From Mesaphorura yosii (Eukaryota > Arthropoda > Collembola > Poduromorpha > Tullbergiidae): DNA of 64,000 bases. Below are positions 21,021-31,925 of the stretch, in pieces; position 1 is the stretch's first letter, and every line of letters begins with the position of its first letter. The notes below the pieces were generated by a model. That model did no database searches, was not told where the DNA came from, and saw nothing but the letters and a program-made list of their open reading frames with translations. The DNA lies in assembly GCA_009869945.1 (NCBI GenBank), contig WIXG01000194.1:87718-151717 (forward strand). The letters are read 5' to 3'. A program made the position numbers and the translations under genes.

Positions 21021-23333
21021 TGACCATGCACATTCCTTTCACACGGGCGTGAAAGCAGAGGCAGAAAAGATCCGAGTATATTACCACATACGTAGCCAAC
21101 CCTGGCATAGTGTTGTAATTTGATCTGTCAGTGTCAGACTCTATTCAATTACGGATCAATGACCGCTGGCTGAAGTCGAGTCTCGTCTTCATATTCGTGG
21201 CGAGTTATTAATAATATGATGTGACACTCCTGCATGCGATGAAAAGGGATTTGAAGTTGGTGCCGTGCATCTGCGGTTGACATGAAGCACCCGAGGTGAT
21301 ACCTCATGAAAGTCGGGAAAGTCGGGTTGAATAGGCAGACGGATGTATGGTTTCCTAAAAAACTGTTTCATGTACCAAATTTTTTTTACGGCTACGGTGA
21401 GTTTGCTTTCTCGTACTCGCAGTCATGAAGTTAAAAAACAGGCTTAAAAAGGTTAATCGTCATTATCGTGGATGAAATTTGCAAGAAAACGTGCAAGGTG
21501 AAAGTCACACCGCAGGCGTCACATCAAGCCTTCTTGATACTGATGTCTGGATGTCTGTAAGTTTGAAGATGAGATAATGAGTTTCTGCCTTCTGCTCTGC
21601 TCGTTCGTGCAGAGAAATAATCCCATCACCTGCGTCGTCTTGTTAAAATTCATGGAAGAGTGCATCGCAAGTCCCCGCATCTGCGCCCAAGCCCACAATG
21701 TGAAAGACGTGAACAGAATCTTTACACTTTGGGCAATTTCTCCTTCTTTATACCAATTTCTTACGCCAATCCTATTCGTTTGGCACTTGCACTATTAAAG
21801 TTCGTTAATTACTAACATTAATTTATTCATTACGCTGAACCCTGCCAAGAAGGCAATTTCTGAGTTGCCTTTGCCCTGCTCCAGGCTTCTTTTTCCAGTA
21901 AGAAAGGCGATGCTCTGCATTATTCATGGAATTTTAATCTCGTTAGACAGATCAGAAGCAGCTCAAGACAAGACAGTTTACGCTTTCACCGGCGGCATAA
22001 ACATTCTCAGCACAACTTTTCACGAACACGCATATAGAGACGACGTCGTGCGCAAAATATTAGCAGGCAGGAAGACAAAAGGTTGAGCAGAGAAAATCGG
22101 ATACAGTGAAAGGTTTCACATGAGTCCCTGGAGGAAGTTGTGCGAGAAGTGCGAGTTGCGTCAATCCAGGAGGATCACAAAAGTATTAATCACTTAAATG
22201 CTTCGCATCAGTCAAAATGATTCAGGAGATGAAATTCAGAGTCTGAATTCCAGACTCCAGACTCGACAAGAAGCTCAAACATACTGTGCAGAAGCACAAT
22301 TCTTCGTTTGGCTTTGGTATTCTTCTTGAGTCTATTTTGCTTGGAGGCAACACGTTTTGTTCCGAATGGGTGAATTATTTGTGGTGCTTACGTCTGCTTG
22401 TTGCTGCCTTCATCAATAATTTCTTCCATTTGTTTCTCTGATTCTTCACTTCACGGCTCGCAGCCTTCTTGCGAACACGATTTTTATTGTTCCGACCCTT
22501 CAGTAAACCGATCAAAAGCTCTGCACGCCCCACTTTGACTTCGGTCTGGCAAGTTCTCTACGAAATGAATTGCCAATTCCACGATTTTATTAAAATTATT
22601 TCTTCTATCGAGGCTTTTTGAGATTGCTGCCAGATTCTTTGGAATTCTGTTTGATCATCTCTTATTGTCGGTAAACACGACGCAATTTGGTCTAATCTGG
22701 TCTGGCCATGTACGTTTGACATCGCGTGCATGTACTTTGGTCGTTTGCTCGGCTAAGCATCCTCATCCTCGTTACACGATGCGGAACAGAAGCAATAATC
22801 ATCTACATGGCACGAATTCAAAGAAAGTTCCAAACTTTTGTTCCCTCTCCATTCTTTCCGTACGTTGCTTTGGCCTAGAATTTTTTTATTCCTCTTCATT
22901 TTCACAAAACTTTGGCTCCATACACCAGGAAGGTTGTGAAAGTAGAGTAAAAGCTCAGCATCCGAAGCCTGGACCCAGCAGTCAAACATTGGTGCTCCTA
23001 CGAATCAGACCAGAACTGAGACGTGGGTGCTTCACAACAACGGACAACGAGCTCGTGCATCATGCAAGTTTTCTGGTGAAAGTTGTCTGCAGACTGCTGA
23101 AGTGAAAGAGAGCTCGTGTAAAGTTAATTTAGTTGTACCAATTGTTATGATGTTCCGGAAAGAAAGTTGCGTGCTGAAAGTGTTACGTCTTGTGGAAAGT
23201 TTTCAGGTGGCAGAATCTCAGGACGTACGAATCTAAATCTCATTTCAAGTTCTTCAAGCACTTGATCGACCTGTAGGCTCTTCCACCATGTAATTAAGCA
23301 AACATTCGAGTAACCTGCGCAGTTCACATTACA
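21021..23333. other. Intergenic region of 2.3 kb
   Basis: Several open frames of 60-146 codons lie on both strands (for example 22665-23105), but none has signal sequences, domains or splice context. I see no gene, repeat or RNA in it. Confidence 0.45.
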
Positions 23334-23875
23334 ATGGCCCTGAAGCTGTTTCGCTTCAAACACTTGAAGGATCACACGGCTGGGAACCGTAGACGGGATT
23401 CTGACCCGTTTTCGGTGGCCATTAAAGACCACGTGCTGAACACAAAGTACGGAGGCTCATCCGACAAAATTTGTCCAGTCTTCTTGCTACCATTGCTCAT
23501 TACCGTGATTTTTGTATTCACAATTGCTCAAGTAAGCAATTCGTCAATCGGAATCTTTGAGTGTTTACATTTCTTTAAGCAATTTTTGGAAATATATAAT
23601 GCATTTCGCGTCTCGCCAATTTTGCTTTACAGATTGCCCTGATTCATCGAACGATTGAAGCGTACAAGCTCAGAGACCAAGCCTACAGAGATTGCTATTA
23701 TCCAAACGAAAATGGAGGTCACAAGAATGGGACTGGAGTGACCAATTCAACTTTGGCATCCGCGAATTCCACATCGACAGGTTTGAATTCCAGTTGGACA
23801 TCAGCTGTACCATCCAGCAGCGGTGCCGCACTCGACCACAAGCCTCTGGTCCTGCCAAAAGCCAACTACGATTAA
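23334..23875 (+). CDS. Small single-pass membrane protein, unrecognised
   Basis: Two exons, 23334-23531 and 23633-23875, joined in phase 0 (CAA|GTAAGC .. TTTACAG|ATT) to give 146 aa. Residues 1-47 are basic and His-rich (FRFKHLKDHTAGNRRRD). A single hydrophobic segment covers about residues 47-70 (ICPVFLLPLLITVIFVFTIA), followed by a polar domain with four N-glycosylation sites (NGT, NST, NST, NSS) and a Ser/Thr-rich stretch. Positive charge before the segment and sequons after it suggest type II topology (N-terminus inside), with the C-terminus outside or in the secretory lumen. I know no family for it. It stands alone between two intergenic regions. Confidence 0.7.
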
Positions 23876-26800
23876 GGTCGGAGCAGCATGCACAGCACAC
23901 GCTTCAATTAGAGACCCTGATATTTGATAGTGTCGATCAAGACTGATGTTCTTGTACCATTTATCGTCACCGTTCCAAAATAGTGCAAGTTATGCTGTCA
24001 CTGCATCGATATTACGTAATATAACACGTAAAGGAAGGAAATCACAAATATTTTATGCATGCCAGTATTATAATTATACGAAAGCCGTATATCTGCTTAG
24101 ACTTTAAAAATAACCATAAGAAAGTTTCGAGGCGATAATAAAGTTCAAGCTTGCGTGCTCTGAAGCATTTGAAACGCAGAATTTTTGCCAATTCATCCGT
24201 CACGTTTTCAATTATTAAGAAGATCCCTTGTCGTGTCATGTCGCGACTTGTGAGACAACAAAAGATTGGCAGTGTGTCCCAGAGCAGAAGAACAGTAGAA
24301 TTGGATGTCAGACTTTTTTAGAGTTCTAGTAAAGTACATCAAAAGATCAGAATCATTGAACATTTCAGTCACAGGTCGACAATACGAGAAATGATGGACT
24401 TAATTTTCCGTACAACTGCAATTTCTTTCAGGCTTTCCTGTCCGCAACTCGAATTTTACAAGTACAACGACCGGGCACATAATGAAAAATTTCAGCTAGA
24501 AATTACGTCTTCACCGCCTTCAAGCCCACAACAGAATAACAAGTCCAAGTCCAATAACGCGTACGTGACCTGAATTCGAGACGAATGAAGTTTCGGGATG
24601 GACAAAAACGCGACCCGTAATTTGAATTGTGTTATTCGTAAGGGAGAGTACGCGCTTTTGAGCTTATCTACACGAAATTGACATTTATTACTTTGCGTTG
24701 GCTAGAAACACTGCAGGTCAAAGCACAGCCTCCACACCTATGACAGTATTTGGAGTTCTCCATTTCTGTTCTGCTCGGGTGACGGCTTGCACATAAATAA
24801 TGCATTATCACTATTGTTGGGGTTTGTTCCTAATTCTGGAAGGGATTGACGATTGGCCACGCCGAACTACATCTTGCATTACTCTGAATAAATCGCTATG
24901 TATTCTTAGCGTATACCGAAAATCGTGCATCAATCAGATGTCAGTTTCAAATAGGGTACAAACGCTTTGTCGAGTCAAAATTTGATTAGGAGTAGCGTCT
25001 TTATAAGTTTACCAATTTGCCATTTTCATGACATGTAAGCAAGCAGTATTATCTCAGGGGAAACGCCAGCATCTGTCACTCGTGAGTTATTTTGGCTGCC
25101 ACTTTAAATTGTCAAAGTTCCTGGTATGCAGCATCTGCAGACGAGAGCCATCGCGATACCCGACAGCGAGAAAAGGCAAGTGCGAATGTTGAAACAAACG
25201 ACACAATGAATCTCGTCGCCCGCTAGTAGTGTAAGTTGTAAGTAACATGACACAATTCGAAACAGTGAACATAAGGTTCAAAGAAAAGTCGTCTGGTTCA
25301 TCAAAGATAAAAGACAATTCACGGCAGCTGGCTGGAGAGCGAAACGACACATGATAAGTTGAACAGGCGCAGAACAAAGGGAAGTTAATGCATTAGTTAT
25401 GTAATTGCGCCAGCAGTCAGTGCTTGAGTTGGTGGCGGACAGCGCACATGTGAGGCAAAGACAAAGCCGCGCTGTATATTTAATTCATACTTCAACCAAA
25501 GCTCAGGGTTTGGACTGGGAACGGTGAAAGCATTCATACTCATTGCGAGAATGCCAACGCCACAGTTCAGTGGAAGATTTGCGTCGGTCGTCGGGAGGAA
25601 CGGAGAAAGTCATCCAGTGCCCATGAATCGTGACCTGAATCGACAATGATTAATGACGCTGCTAATGCATAAAGATGGTAGAAGGAAGAGTAAAAGAAGA
25701 CCTGTCAATCATGATGAAGGGAAGAGCGGAAGAAAAGCCATTAGCTTATCAACCAAACCGTCTCCGTCTTCATTGACATGGGGTAAGGTCGCCTGCCTGG
25801 GAGCTCGACTCGCTGGAGTCTAATGTGAGAGTCTGATACGACCTAAGCATACCTCGGGCCTCCCTCGCATGTTGTCATCCTGCACTGGAATTCAATTCAA
25901 TCAAAGCAACGGAACTTGAAGTATTATCGGCGCAAAAGCAGTGAAGTAATTAATCTCAATGACCAGAACCGTATATCTTCTCATTTTACTTTGCCCTTCT
26001 ATTCGATATCATAAACTATTTTACGGTGTCGATGAGCTATCCTGTTCTTACGATGTTAGCGTTAGTCAATCCAATTTCTAGTTTACTGAACCGGTCGGAA
26101 CTCGGCCTAAGCCTGCTTGCAAATAGCCATTCGTACCACTTGCTTCGCCTTCGTCACGAGTAGAAATTTATAACGATAATGGCATTTATTTTACTGCTTA
26201 CAGGACATAAAGTTACAGTAATACTGCTAACCATTAATCGTGAGCTTCGCAGTCAGATCTTTATGTACCGTGACAAATACACATAAATTCACTCCATTAA
26301 TTCAACTTTCACGAGCCTTAGAACCTGCACAAGCGAGTGTCCGCATTTTCAATTGCACTTGCCTGAGCAGCACTGGGCTTTGTTTTATGAGGATTGCTTT
26401 GAGTGTTGGTCGAAAGAGTTCCACTTGAAATTCAAAGAAATGATGGGCAAAATATGAAGGATTGCTGGTTCTCGTTCTTATCACTTTCGCACATGATCTG
26501 TTCAGAGTTTTCTGTTACGCCTGGTCGACCGATTCAACTGAAATTCGAATCTGTGCCGATGATGGTAGACTAGCATTCAGCTCAGCTGCGTTCCAGCTCC
26601 GATCATGCGATGAATACAAAGTTTCTGTCATGAATCGTTAGATTACGTGTAAAGAGACGAGGAAATTTTGGTGAAATTTCCGGTGTGTGAAGGAACAATG
26701 TAGTGCTAGGCATGTGAAAGTAATGGAGTCCATGCCGCTTCACTACCAACTTCTTCTGAGCACTTTATTCTACAGATTCACAAATTCAATTGAACGCTTC

Positions 26801-27900
26801 TTAATCTTGATTTAGAAAGCTCGATCTCTCGTTTAGATTGCATCAGGCGACATTACAATGGCAGTAGTTGGGTTATTAAATTACCCTCGGACAATTAAGC
26901 AGTATCAGCTGGACTCCGGAATTTATACAGATCGCCTCCTGTCTTAAGTTTACCCAGAAAAGTAGTGTCACAGACATTTTCAACCCCGTTAAACGAAATG
27001 AGGCGGCATTTCGTCGCAATCTTGCAGTTTCCGAACTTTATTTTCCTTCCTCTTTGCGTCAAACTTTTTTATTCCATTTCTTCCGTTTTGGACTCAACCT
27101 CAGCTCCAATCCGACGGGTTTCGCTTCATGGAGGAAAATCGAGACATTTTACTCAAACTTTGGTGCTTGAGCGAACCCAAAGAACAAGACTTCAAACGTA
27201 TAAGTTTATAAGTAAGTTACAAGACCAATTCTTGCAAACTTCAAGTTTTCTCCGCTGACATGAAAGTGAAACTCATGTAAACTCAATTCAGCAGAAAGCA
27301 AGTACATTTAGTACGTGTTGACTAAAAGTGTTAAAACTTTGTAGATGGATGTGGACGGCTTCAGTGATCTCCGACTCCAATCTCTTCGCACATGTGATTA
27401 AAGATCGATACTCCACAAAGCGTTCAAAATTAATGTGTTTCTAAAGATTGCAACGTGATGGAATCCGTATCTTTACTGTGTCGCAAAATTTCTACTAGCC
27501 CCGTTATTCATTTATTCACTAACTGAGCTGCGCTAAATCACACTGCTAAGTTGTAATTCGGTCACCTGTAAATGAAGCATTGCATTGCCACAAATAATAG
27601 TTTAATAAAATGGATGGTGTAGCCGATAACTGAATTCATCGATTCGACGAGTAATACTGTAAATACGTGATGTGTCACCTCTGTTGCGTTTCTTCCATTC
27701 TGGAAAACCCATACAAGAAAGGGTGTTGTTTTAAGAGCCGGTAGAAGTATATCAATTGGCTGTGAATTTGATTTATTTCGAGCAGTAAGTCAAGTAATTA
27801 ACAAATCAGTAGAACAATACAGTTCACATTAGCAGTTGAAAATTGAATAAGTAAAAATAATCAAAAGTCAGTAAAAAACATTGGAAGGGATAGGAAAGTA
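23876..27900. other. Intergenic desert of about 4 kb
   Basis: No open frame with protein character and no obvious tandem repeat. It may hold distal regulatory DNA for the small membrane protein or transposon relics too decayed to name. Confidence 0.45.
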
Positions 27901-27911
27901 TATGCAGACAA

Positions 27912-29300
27912 TTACATCCTAAGAAATGCTTTTGTGGTGCCTTTTGGTCTCCCTCGCTTACGCTTCCGACATAGTGGGACAGTTTTACATGCATCAGGAA
28001 ATGTGACAAGCTTATTTTGAACTGCTACACCGAAAATGTGTTTACATGTATAGTTTTTCAGGTAGAATGCACATGTGCATGACATTTTCCAATTCTCTGG
28101 ATTGAAAGCAATTTTGTAGGCGGAGAAGTAGGATTTCTTGAATATGTCGAACGATTTGTGACGAGTGGTGAATATTGCTCGTATCGGTATTTGTCCACCA
28201 GCTGAGGCGTAAATGTTCTGAAGATTGGAGTGCACGCTCTCAGTCAATAGGTTACGCTTCAGCTTGACCCATTCATAAGCAGATGTCATGACCTGATGAT
28301 CGTATGAAACTTCTTTGACAACAGGCTTGGAATTCACTTTAGCTAGACCTCTTTCACACGACCACTTGTTCACGGTTGTCAACATTGTTTCTAGGAATTG
28401 TCCTATGCAGAAAATTTATATTAGAAAATCCTTCATTTTAACCTTTATGCTGCGGGGTCAAATGAAGGATTAGTGCCCACAGGGCGAGATTAGTTAAATT
28501 AATTGGTTGCCAATAGCGAGAAGTTTTCTTTAAAACAAATCCGACAGACTAGTCAATTTCAAGGCGAACGTACGCCGATAATAATTTTTGCAAAGGTACA
28601 TGACAATCACGTAGTTTTCGTCTTCCTCGTATTGCTCTTGAATTACATGACAGTCATGTATTTCGTCTCCTGCAGCGGAGCGCTGAACTACATGACATTG
28701 ATGTAAGCCGTCTGTAAAGTTTTATTTCAAAATACGTAGAAGTCATGTATTCCGGACTTAGGAACTAGCTTGGCATTCCATGACATTCATGTACTTCGTA
28801 GACTAAGGGTATTGGTGAAAAAAGATATATCCAAGGGATCGGAGATTGTCTTCATCCTTCACCACCCTGTTGCATGACTCGAGTTCACTCTTTGTCGATG
28901 GGTGACCAAGCGCATGGCCCTCGTACCATCCTTCATTGTTGTCCAGCCACTGATCTTTGAAATACGATAGAAACCCGCTTACCCCTTCCCCATTTCGCCG
29001 TTGCCATTTCCGTACCCACAATTGTGATGCATGTTGAAATATCTTGGTATCACTGCATGAGTGAAGCAGGTGAATTTTGGCATTCAGTTCATCTCGAAAT
29101 TGCTTTGTCTCTAATCCAAACGAGCTTCTTTTCATAGGCCCTGTTCACATGTGCCCAACTACTGCTTAGTGGCCAATTCCGCTGCTTCTTTTGTCGCAAA
29201 GATCGTTTTAGCAGTCCATTGGCACTTTGATTTTCGACTCTTTTTTGGAATCACTTCGTCGTCACAGTCATGTTCGGATGCCGACGAATATTGCAACTGA
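27912..29300 (-). mobile_element. Decayed Mutator-like (MULE) transposase with SWIM zinc finger
   Basis: Two minus-strand frames belong together. The frame from 29135 to 28803 begins MKRSSFGLETKQFRDEL, reads YFKDQWLDNNEGWYEGHA, and ends near SELESCNRVVKDEDNLR. The frame from about 28400 to 27912 reads FLETMLTTVNKWSCERGL, then the SWIM finger CTCAFYLKNYTCKH (CxCxnCxH), and a basic AT-hook-like KRGRPKG near its end. This order is typical of the C-terminal half of MULE transposases. Upstream on the minus strand, a short SKCQWTAK fragment near 29210 looks like the N-terminal zinc-finger part, so most of the DDE core seems deleted. The halves are split by about 400 nt of unrelated DNA containing a palindromic repeat array. 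The element is dead. Confidence 0.75.
28597..28793. repeat. Five copies of a 17-nt palindrome-like motif at 44-47 bp spacing
   Basis: The motif TACATGACANTCATGTA occurs at 28597-28613, 28644-28660, 28689-28705, 28733-28749 and 28777-28793. Start-to-start spacing is 47, 45, 44 and 44 bp. Copy 2 is an almost perfect palindrome; the others carry one to six changes. The sequence between copies is only weakly conserved (often a TTCGTC-like stretch). It lies inside the DNA that interrupts the MULE transposase. Confidence 0.85.
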
Positions 29301-30399
29301 GACAAGCTTAATGCCATGTCTGATCACGAGAGGCAGAGCACCACTGAATACAGGATAGTAGATACATTAAGCTTTCATGCAAGTGGCATTCAAACCAGTG
29401 CTTTCGACTTTTGTATTGACAGTTTCGTGGAACGAATTAGTAAACGACTGAAGTTCATGCTTCTTTGATTTCGGCGTTTTCGAATTTGGATTTATTGATC
29501 AATGTCATCGTCCGAACTAATAAACTCCAACAAATGGCAAGTAAGCAGCAAAGTACAATTCCTGGTTGAAGCCACGGGTGAGATGAACGCGACTTTGCAA
29601 CCGTTTATTGTAATGGGAATGAGAAGTAAAATGAAACGGATTATTCAGTTTGAGTAGTCTTGATGAGGGTAGACTGGAGGTTTACAGATAGCAAAATCTG
29701 ATTGGTTTCCATTAACAAGGAGTGTCAGGACGTAAAGCATTTCATTGGAACCTGCTAGCCCACGACGGCGAGATAATGACAGTCGCCGCGTGACAAATGC
29801 GGGTGCGGGCATCCAACCCATTCGTCTCGTACTTGAACGAATTTTACGACCCGATAACAGTAACCGTAAATCGCGTTGTATTCGTGAAACGCAAATCGTA
29901 TTGTGCATGGGTGGATATGGAAATGGAATCAGATTCGGAATTTCTTTGAGACCCTCGACCGTCGAAGAACAGTCTCAATTCTCAGCGGAGCGTCAAAAAA
30001 TAGTAACGAGCCACGACGCGATCAGATGAATGAACGCTCCGTATAGCGTCCTGTACAGCTGAGTGCAGCCACTTCGCCGAGGTCGTGGCTCCAGTCTCTC
30101 GTGTACCATAACTTACTTATGCAAACTTCTTTCAGAGTACCAAGGCGAGCAACATTGAATAGCGGTCTAATAACGTTATAAATCTTGAGCGCGTTGAGGA
30201 AGATATCGAGAAAAAGTTGTGAGTGAAAGTTTTACAACTTTTTCGCAACACGACCTCCTTTATCTCTACTCTACTTTTGCGAATTTTGCATGCAGCGTGT
30301 ATGCTAATGCTTGTGCTAACTAGCAATGCTTAGAAGTGGTGGCATGAAACAAAAAATTCCAGGAGTGTGAGGTTCAGGAATTTTAAATTCATTCATTTT
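29301..30399. other. Probable transposon-derived intergenic DNA
   Basis: Long open frames overlap on both strands at 29645-30029 without recognisable domains. The position between two transposon remnants suggests decayed mobile DNA, but nothing specific can be named. Confidence 0.35.
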
Positions 30400-31925
30400 T
30401 TCAACAGCGATGGTAAAAGCTTTTCTACAACAAGCTCGAAAAATATGTCACGCACAAGAAAATCCTCTCAATATAACAGTTCGGTTCTCGGAAGGGGCTT
30501 TCAACTGACCACGCCATCATTGCCATGACTGACACGATTTACAAGCATCTTGACAAAGCTGGAGTGTGTGTACTAATTGCCTTTGATTTTGCTAGCGCCT
30601 TTCTCAGCGTAGATCGTGAACTCCTGATGCAAATACTACTCAAGTACAGTATTTCAGACTTTTGGATCCGCGACTTCTTACATGAACCGAGGTAATTCAG
30701 AACTGTTGCAGGCACCGGTTCTCGGTGTTCCACCTGATACTATTAATGACCCTTTACTGTTTACTTTGTTTATTAATGGTTTACACGATGCAATTCGTTA
30801 CTCCTTTCCATACCTTTTCGCAGATGATTTCACCTTGCTCTTCTTTAGCGACAAGGCCGACACCGAATCACTACAACAGCAGTTCAGCCAGGATGTTGAG
30901 AAGGTGCTGCATTGGTCGACCGACAACAGAAGAATCTTCATGACAAGAAGACTAAAGTAATCGTGCTCGCACCTCCGTCAACCACAATGGAGCTGGCACC
31001 AATCACATTTAAGTTTGGTGACACCCTGATTGTATCTGAACATGGGCTAAAGATTCCGGGTGTCACATTCGATTCGAAGCTAACTTGGGCGAGCCATATT
31101 GACCGAATAACAAAAACGTGCTTTCTACGGATTTGCTCATTGTATAGTATAAAGAGCTATTTTAATGAACAAACTTTGTTACTTATAGGCCAAGTTTTTG
31201 TACTCTCAATACTCTCGTAAGTAATAACTGTCCGGGGATGTACGTTTGACAAGTACCTGCAGCCGGTCGAGAAAGTAATCAGGTGTTTAGCACAGCTAAT
31301 TCTAAAAAAATCGAGAAATGATCCAATTGCCTCTCTAATTTCGCAGGACTTTAAAATGGTTGATTCCTCAATATCTCTGTGCTTTCAGAACATTATGTCT
31401 AACTTTTAAGCTCTTAAATCTGTCCAAAGTGGATTTTTTCTCGGACTACTACAAGTATGTTACGGAGGTGCATGTTCACAGGACACGACAAAGGAACCTG
31501 CTGTTTGTAAACTGTAATTGTACTTCAAGTTATGCTCGTGCTTCCTTTCAATTTAGCTCAATTAAAGCATGGAATGATCCTCCTGAACATATTCATAAAA
31601 TAACTTCGTATGGTAGGTTTAAAACTGAACTTAAAACGCATCTGATAAAGCTACAAACAGATAAGTTCAATATGATGTAAAATTGTGTCCTTTAAACTAT
31701 AACTTTTAACTTTTAATCTCTTATTGTTAATTTTAAGCTCTTACCTTTGTAATTTTTACTATAAGGTTGAAATATGTGTGTGTTAAGTTTAATTATTCAT
31801 GTCTAAATTACGAGTCTGAAATATGTAATAACCCTACAATGGGATGTATTCTTGTAACTTCCTTGTGCAATGATTTCATGAAAATAAGTGTGAAATTATT
31901 ATTATTATTATTATTATTAAATAAA
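30400..31925 (+). mobile_element. Broken non-LTR retrotransposon (reverse transcriptase part), Jockey-like
   Basis: The translation, spread over several frames, follows a LINE reverse transcriptase. It starts near KLEKYVTHKKILSI, then QFGSRKGLSTDHAI (30479 on), IAFDFASAFLSVDRELL, LGVPPDTINDPLLFTLFINGL, and the catalytic box as FADD in YLFADDFTLLFF. It then reads GVTFDSKLTWASHI, a conserved late-RT segment, and a C-terminal part in yet another frame (30912-31220, 31360-31680). A stop after HEPR near 30692 and at least two frameshifts make it inactive. No endonuclease or ORF1 is visible, so it is 5'-truncated. It ends in an ATT microsatellite at 31896-31920, a common LINE tail. Confidence 0.8.
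31895..31921 (+). repeat. (ATT)n tail of the LINE
   Basis: About eight ATT units, immediately followed by AAATAAATA. It marks the 3' end of the retrotransposon copy. Confidence 0.8.

Noticed and set aside
22665-23105. 146-codon plus-strand frame upstream of the small membrane protein
   Set aside because: Starts from a non-ATG codon, has no recognisable features, and overlaps open frames on the other strand.
29645-30029. Opposed Arg-rich frames that looked like part of a LINE
   Set aside because: No endonuclease, gag or RT motif could be identified, so I left it as unassigned transposon-derived DNA.
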